Of a stretch of 64,000 nt of DNA, positions 60,182 to 64,000 are shown piece by piece. The stretch is from contig NZ_AJGU01000004.1 in NCBI RefSeq assembly GCF_000260795.1, positions 62,001-126,000 on the forward strand, written 5' to 3'. This stretch comes from Treponema sp. JC4 (GTDB lineage Bacteria > Spirochaetota > Spirochaetia > Treponematales > Treponemataceae). The position numbers and the translations under genes are program-made. The notes below the pieces were generated by a model. That model did not search any database. It saw only the letters and a list, made by a program, of their open reading frames with translations, and was not told the origin of the DNA. Each line of letters begins with the position of its first letter. The stretch's first letter is position 1.

Positions 60182-61450
60182 ATGAAAACTGTACTTTGCG
60201 CAGACATTGGAACGACTTCGCTTAAAGCAGGACTTTTTACTGCGGACGGCGAAGCCGTTTTTTTATGCCGAAAGAGCTTTCCTCAGCCGGATGACAGGTA
60301 TGTTGCCCGTGAATGGATGGGAGCTCTGGCGGCTGCTATGGAAAAACTTAATCAGGAGCAGAAGGCTTCTATTGAAGGTATTTGTATTTCCGGGGCGGGT
60401 CCTACTGTCGTGCTTGATGATGGGCTTACCTTCAGGTGGAATGAAACTTTGAACGGGGGGCAGTCTGGCGAAGTAAAAGTGCAGTCTCCCCGGGGGGAAG
60501 TGCAATCTACCCAGGTGGCAGTGCCGTCTTCCGCCGCGCGCTCCCTTTTCCTGCCCCGCATTCTCGAACTTAAGAATCGCTTTCCTTCTCAATATGCCTC
60601 TTCTTCCCGCGTATTTTCCGGCCCTGAATATTTCATTTATCAACTGACCGGTTCTGCCCTTACAATTTTGCCGGAGGCTCGTTTTGAGCAGGCTTACTGG
60701 AATGATGATGCCGCACTGGCGTGCGGAATAGATTTAGGAAAGCTCCCGGGATTTTCTGCTCCGGGCGCTCTTGCAGGAAAACTTACCCAGGCTGCGGCGG
60801 CAGAACTAAAGCTTGCAGACGGCCTTCCCGTATTTTGTGGTGCCCCTGACTTTGTAGTAGCCCTTATCGGGACAAATACCCTGCAGGCTGGACGTCTCTG
60901 TGATAGGGCAGGTTCCAGCGAAGGCTTTAATTTTTGTATAGACAAGCCCTTTTTTACGCCTGAAACCAGAACCCTGCCTTCTGTAATTCCGGGACTCTGG
61001 AACATTTCTGTTTTGAGTGCAGAAAGCGGCCGTATTTTTGTAGAATATAAACACCGCCTTGAAAAAGAGCGTGGTGCCGTAATAGAGTATCCCCAGCTTG
61101 TAGAGGCTGCCTTAAAAAATCCCCAGAGCGAGGGCGGAAAAATTATCCGTCAGATTTTAGAGCAGGTAAAGGAGTCGGTTGGCAGGCTCAAAACTGCACT
61201 GGCAGCAAATGGAATTGCATTCCCGGCCAGCATGACGGTTACCGGTGGACAGGCTAAGAATGACAGCTGGATGCAGCTGAAGGCAAATGCCCTTGGAATG
61301 ACGCTTGAAATCTGTAACTGCCCCGACAGCGAGCTTACGGGAGACGCATGCGCGGCCTGGACCGGGCTTGGGGTATACGGGGGGCTGCAGGACGCGGCTA
61401 ATCACATTGTAAAGGTAACAAAGAGGTTTACTCCCAATGAAAATTTATAA
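60182..61450 (+). CDS. FGGY-family carbohydrate kinase
   Basis: The 422-aa kinase has the ATPase-fold start VLCADIGTTSLKAGLFTADG, the ISGAGPTVVLDDG segment, DRAGSSEGFNFCIDKPFF and the late nucleotide motif TVTGGQAKNDSWMQLKANAL. It resembles xylulokinase-type sugar kinases but is shorter, and its sugar cannot be told. Residues near 100-120 come from an in-frame 21-bp tandem repeat in DNA. It starts 14 nt after prs without a clear Shine-Dalgarno and overlaps the HAD gene by 14 nt. Confidence 0.83.
   Translation: MKTVLCADIGTTSLKAGLFTADGEAVFLCRKSFPQPDDRYVAREWMGALAAAMEKLNQEQKASIEGICISGAGPTVVLDDGLTFRWNETLNGGQSGEVKVQSPRGEVQSTQVAVPSSAARSLFLPRILELKNRFPSQYASSSRVFSGPEYFIYQLTGSALTILPEARFEQAYWNDDAALACGIDLGKLPGFSAPGALAGKLTQAAAAELKLADGLPVFCGAPDFVVALIGTNTLQAGRLCDRAGSSEGFNFCIDKPFFTPETRTLPSVIPGLWNISVLSAESGRIFVEYKHRLEKERGAVIEYPQLVEAALKNPQSEGGKIIRQILEQVKESVGRLKTALAANGIAFPASMTVTGGQAKNDSWMQLKANALGMTLEICNCPDSELTGDACAAWTGLGVYGGLQDAANHIVKVTKRFTPNENL
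60478..60540 (+). repeat. Three 21-bp tandem repeats inside the FGGY kinase gene
   Basis: Units start at 60478, 60499 and 60520 with the pattern AGTGCARTCT-CCC-GG-GG, decaying in the third. Being a multiple of three it keeps the frame and encodes VQSPRGE-VQSTQVA-VPSSAAR-like heptads in the loop after NETLNGGQSG. The block is more GC-rich than the gene around it. Confidence 0.65.
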
Positions 61451-62072
61451 AATCCCGGAGAATTTACAGACAATCATCTTTGATATAGATTCGACTCTTT
61501 ATACAAATGCTGCCTACGCTTTTGAACAGGTAGACTGTCAGGTACGTGAATATGCCCGCATTACCGGAATGACAGCCGACCAGGCCCGGGAAAAAGTTCT
61601 TAATTATAGAAAAGAGTTTGCTGCAAAAAACGAGGGAAAAAAAGTTAGCCTGGGAAACACCCTGCTTTCGTTTGGAATTCCAATCGAACAGAGCGTTGAG
61701 TGGCGTAAAAGCCTGCTTGAACCAAAAAACTTTCTTTCCCGTGATGAAAAACTTATTGCTAAGCTGACTGAGCTTGAAAAAAAATACAAACTCATCTGCG
61801 TTACAAATAATCCGGTTTTACCTGCCCGCAAAACTCTGGATGCCCTTGGGGTAAGTGCCTTCTTCCCGGAAATTGTAGGCCTTGACACCTGCTATAAATC
61901 AAAACCGGCACTGGAACCTTTCCAGAAAGCCTGCGAAATTACAGGGACTGCAGCCGAAAACTGTCTTGCCGTTGGCGACCGCTATGACATGGATATTTCC
62001 CTTCCTCTCCAGATGGGCATGGGCGGCATCCTGGTAACAGGGGTTGAAGAGGTATACAAGCTACCTGTCTGA
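61437..62072 (+). CDS. HAD-family phosphatase
   Basis: The 211-aa protein has motif I FDIDSTLYTNAAYAF (nucleophile Asp), motif II VTNNPVLPARK, motif III Lys in YKSKPALEPFQKA and motif IV AVGDRYDMDISLP. A helical cap (about 25-95) places it in subfamily I, resembling pyrimidine 5'-nucleotidases or phosphoglycolate-type phosphatases. It overlaps the FGGY gene by 14 nt, so it probably works on a metabolite of the same pathway; the substrate is unknown. Confidence 0.85.
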   Translation: MKIYKIPENLQTIIFDIDSTLYTNAAYAFEQVDCQVREYARITGMTADQAREKVLNYRKEFAAKNEGKKVSLGNTLLSFGIPIEQSVEWRKSLLEPKNFLSRDEKLIAKLTELEKKYKLICVTNNPVLPARKTLDALGVSAFFPEIVGLDTCYKSKPALEPFQKACEITGTAAENCLAVGDRYDMDISLPLQMGMGGILVTGVEEVYKLPV

Positions 62073-62103
62073 TAGGCAATTTCCTCTATTTTACATTTTT
62101 TTC

Positions 62104-62131
62104 TTGTGTCTTTAGTTATCCGTGATAAAAT
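62104..62131 (+). promoter_or_regulatory. Promoter of the diguanylate cyclase gene
   Basis: TTGTGT (62104-62109) and TAAAAT (62126-62131), 16 bp apart; start near 62138. This lies downstream of the alternative GTG start at 62106 and so favours the ATG at 62160. Confidence 0.5.
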
Positions 62132-62159
62132 AATAATTGGATATTTGTCTAAGGATGAT

Positions 62160-63335
62160 ATGGCTGGCAAGAGCATAACTTATTACGGATACGACAAGGA
62201 AACTTACAAAGAATGTCTTGGAATGATAAAGACCTCAAATCGTAATCATATTATGGTTATGAATTTGTGTTTTCTTGGTGTTGTTTCTATGTATTTTATT
62301 GCTTCATTTTTAAATCTTTTCAATTTAAGCCGCGAAAATTTATTTATTTACGGAGGCTATGTTTTATCTTCTTTAACAATGGCTCTGGTAATCGGCCTTT
62401 GTCCTAAATTTTCTGTAAAGCATAGTCTTAAATTCCTTATATTGAATGTTGTCATGATGTATTCCTACGGAATTTGTGTATCAGTCTTCCGACCTTTTAT
62501 TCCGGGAACTTTTTATCTGATTGTTTTGATTCTTACGACCCTGAGTTATACAGACAATATTCTGCGAATGGTTCTGGTAACCGGAGCTTTAAGCGCCATT
62601 TACCTATGGTCTAGTTATAGTTTTAAGACTTTTTCAATTGCCCATATAGATACTTTTAATCTTATTCTGGTTCAGGCTCTGGCAGTTGGAATGCACTTTA
62701 TGTTCCACAGAATGAGAATCCAGCAGTATCTGCTTTATATGAAGAATATTCAGATTACGAAGGAGCTGGAAGTTAAATCTTCTTTTGATACTTTGACTGG
62801 TCTTTTGAACCGGGGACGCTTTTTCTCGGTTGCAGATCAGATTTTAAAGCTTAATGACGGCTCTCATATCTGGATTGCCCTTTTTGACCTTGATGAGTTT
62901 AAGGAAATTAACGACAGTATGGGGCATCAGATGGGCGATAAGGTCATTCAGATTGCCGGACGTACTATAATCGATGTTCTTGGAATTGAGGAGCATTATA
63001 AAAAATCTATTTCTGAATGGAATTTAAATAATGTTGAAGGCTTGGCCGGTCGTCTTGGTGGTGATGAATTTATAGTTTTGTACAGAACAAAGGCTGATGA
63101 TAAGAATTCAAATAAAGTTCTTTCTGAAATTTTGAAAAAACTTAATATTGCAAATTATGATGGCTCTGGCAAAGGAATAAAGAGTTCAATCGGTTATACA
63201 GAGCTAAACATAAATGATGATGATCTTGATCTTGCCTACAAGCATGCTGATGATGCTTTGTACGAGGCAAAAAAGGCCGGTAAAAATCAGATTCGTTTTT
63301 ACGCTACTGAAGAAATAAACGAAAAGAGAGGTTAA
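62160..63335 (+). CDS. Membrane-bound diguanylate cyclase (GGDEF domain)
   Basis: The 391-aa protein has five or six membrane helices (about 35-190, e.g. HIMVMNLCFLGVVSMYFIAS, FLILNVVMMYSYGICVSVF) and a GGDEF domain (about 213-391): FDTLTGLLNRGRFFSVADQI, ALFDLDEFKEINDSMGHQMG and GRLGGDEFIVLY with the intact active-site motif at 300-304. No RxxD inhibitory site stands five residues before it. AAGGA precedes the ATG at 62160; a GTG at 62106 is in frame but precedes the likely promoter start. An HD-GYP-like gene follows after 2 nt. Confidence 0.92.
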   Translation: MAGKSITYYGYDKETYKECLGMIKTSNRNHIMVMNLCFLGVVSMYFIASFLNLFNLSRENLFIYGGYVLSSLTMALVIGLCPKFSVKHSLKFLILNVVMMYSYGICVSVFRPFIPGTFYLIVLILTTLSYTDNILRMVLVTGALSAIYLWSSYSFKTFSIAHIDTFNLILVQALAVGMHFMFHRMRIQQYLLYMKNIQITKELEVKSSFDTLTGLLNRGRFFSVADQILKLNDGSHIWIALFDLDEFKEINDSMGHQMGDKVIQIAGRTIIDVLGIEEHYKKSISEWNLNNVEGLAGRLGGDEFIVLYRTKADDKNSNKVLSEILKKLNIANYDGSGKGIKSSIGYTELNINDDDLDLAYKHADDALYEAKKAGKNQIRFYATEEINEKRG

Positions 63336-63337
63336 TT

Positions 63338-64000
63338 ATGCTTAATCTTTCTATCTATCTTATAGTTCTTGAATTCTGTCTGATGTTTGCAAATGTGATG
63401 CTCTGCATCTATTTTTTGATCTGGAAAAGGACAGTTTTTCTTAAAAACGACGGTTTAAGATTCCTCATTATATTTTTTGTCCTCTTTCTGATGATTGGAA
63501 TCGTGATAATGCATTATCTGATTTTTTCACGAAGTATTCCTGAGTCAAAAATTGCAATCCTTCTTTATTGCGGTGAACTTGTTTTCAGTTTTACTCTTTT
63601 CCTTTTTTTCATTCAGTTTATGAGGGCAGAAGAGTATGGAACTCAGATTCTTGAAACTGTAATTGGTTTTGTGGAAGCCTGGGATCCTAATCTTGAAGGT
63701 CATACAATAAATGTAAGAAATCTGACTCTCCTTCTTTATGATGAACTTCCCCTGCGCTATAGAATCCGCCTGAATCCTAAACGGCTTTCCTGCGCGGCTC
63801 TTCTTCTTGATTTTGGAAAGCTTGGTGTTCCTTATGACATCATTATAAAAAGAGGAAAGCTGGAAGATGGTGAAAAGGCTATTTTAAGACAGCATCCGGA
63901 AATTGCCGCAAGAATTTTGAACCAGATTCCTTCCTTTGAAAAAATTGCAGAATGGATAAAATATCATCACGAGCGGGTAGACGGAAAAGGCTACTATCAT
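63338..64000 (+). CDS. Membrane protein with degenerate HD-GYP domain (cut by window edge)
   Basis: The visible 221 codons encode three or four membrane helices (about 5-100) and part of an HD-GYP domain. His122 (EGHTINV), QHPEIAARILNQIP and HHERVDGKGYYH (His210-His211) are present. The central HD pair is Leu157-Asp158 (ALLLDFGKLGVP, where LHDIGKIG is usual), so one metal ligand is lost, and GYP is GYY. It is probably unable to hydrolyse c-di-GMP and may act as a receptor. It starts two bases after the GGDEF gene. The 3' end lies beyond the window. Confidence 0.85.
   Translation, partial: MLNLSIYLIVLEFCLMFANVMLCIYFLIWKRTVFLKNDGLRFLIIFFVLFLMIGIVIMHYLIFSRSIPESKIAILLYCGELVFSFTLFLFFIQFMRAEEYGTQILETVIGFVEAWDPNLEGHTINVRNLTLLLYDELPLRYRIRLNPKRLSCAALLLDFGKLGVPYDIIIKRGKLEDGEKAILRQHPEIAARILNQIPSFEKIAEWIKYHHERVDGKGYYH

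Overview
The window is a chromosomal segment from a spirochaete, most likely a Treponema. The basis is the gene order (tuf joined to the S10/spc/alpha ribosomal operons, no rpsD, adk, map or infA between secY and rpmJ), spirochaete-type lipoprotein and TPR/PilZ proteins, an Asn at the RpoB position linked to natural rifampicin resistance in treponemes, and a moderately AT-rich composition. Species cannot be given from the sequence. No transposase, phage gene, rRNA or CRISPR array was seen.

Layout. 1-2.1 kb: secreted WD40-type protein (cut at the left edge), a candidate stand-alone small RNA, cysE. 2.2-14 kb: tRNA-Thr, rpmG, tRNA-Trp, secE, nusG, rplK-rplA-rplJ-rplL, rpoB-rpoC, ending at a strong terminator. 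14-15.5 kb: a reverse-strand secreted gene and a GC-rich repeat lying between rpoC and rpsL. 15.5-31.8 kb: rpsL-rpsG, then a long structured leader and tuf, then a nearly gapless run of ribosomal protein genes with secY, rpoA and a small zinc-ribbon protein, closed by a terminator. 31.9-37.7 kb: a double cyclic-nucleotide-binding regulator, a PilZ protein, a TPR protein, two small secreted proteins and murB. 37.8-50 kb: cysS, an ECF sigma/anti-sigma/transglutaminase-like operon, an archaeal-type UMP kinase, a glucosaminidase with a frameshifted lipoprotein signal, radC, a PEGA protein, an HtrA protease, uvrB, rpmB and an MBL hydrolase. 50.2-54.4 kb: livHMGF plus a CBS-ACT protein behind an attenuator-like leader. 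54.5-64 kb: an unknown conserved-looking protein, PTS EIIA(Ntr), transketolase, a long PRPP synthetase, an FGGY kinase, a HAD phosphatase, a diguanylate cyclase and a partial degenerate HD-GYP protein.

Most of the window is core translation/transcription machinery. The least explained signal is intergenic. Three copies of an exactly 140-bp element (43389-43528, 45255-45394, 58574-58713) fold into the same three-arm structure. Their stems differ in sequence but keep pairing, and the GNRA tetraloop is kept; an internally deleted fourth copy lies at 37731-37755. One copy is nested inside another inverted repeat. Other notable signals are a promoter-to-terminator small RNA at about 821-917, long structured leaders before rplK, rplL, rpoB, tuf and livH, apparently leaderless promoters for murB, the PilZ gene and the 488-aa unknown gene, and pseudo-enzyme substitutions in the transglutaminase-like and HD-GYP proteins.
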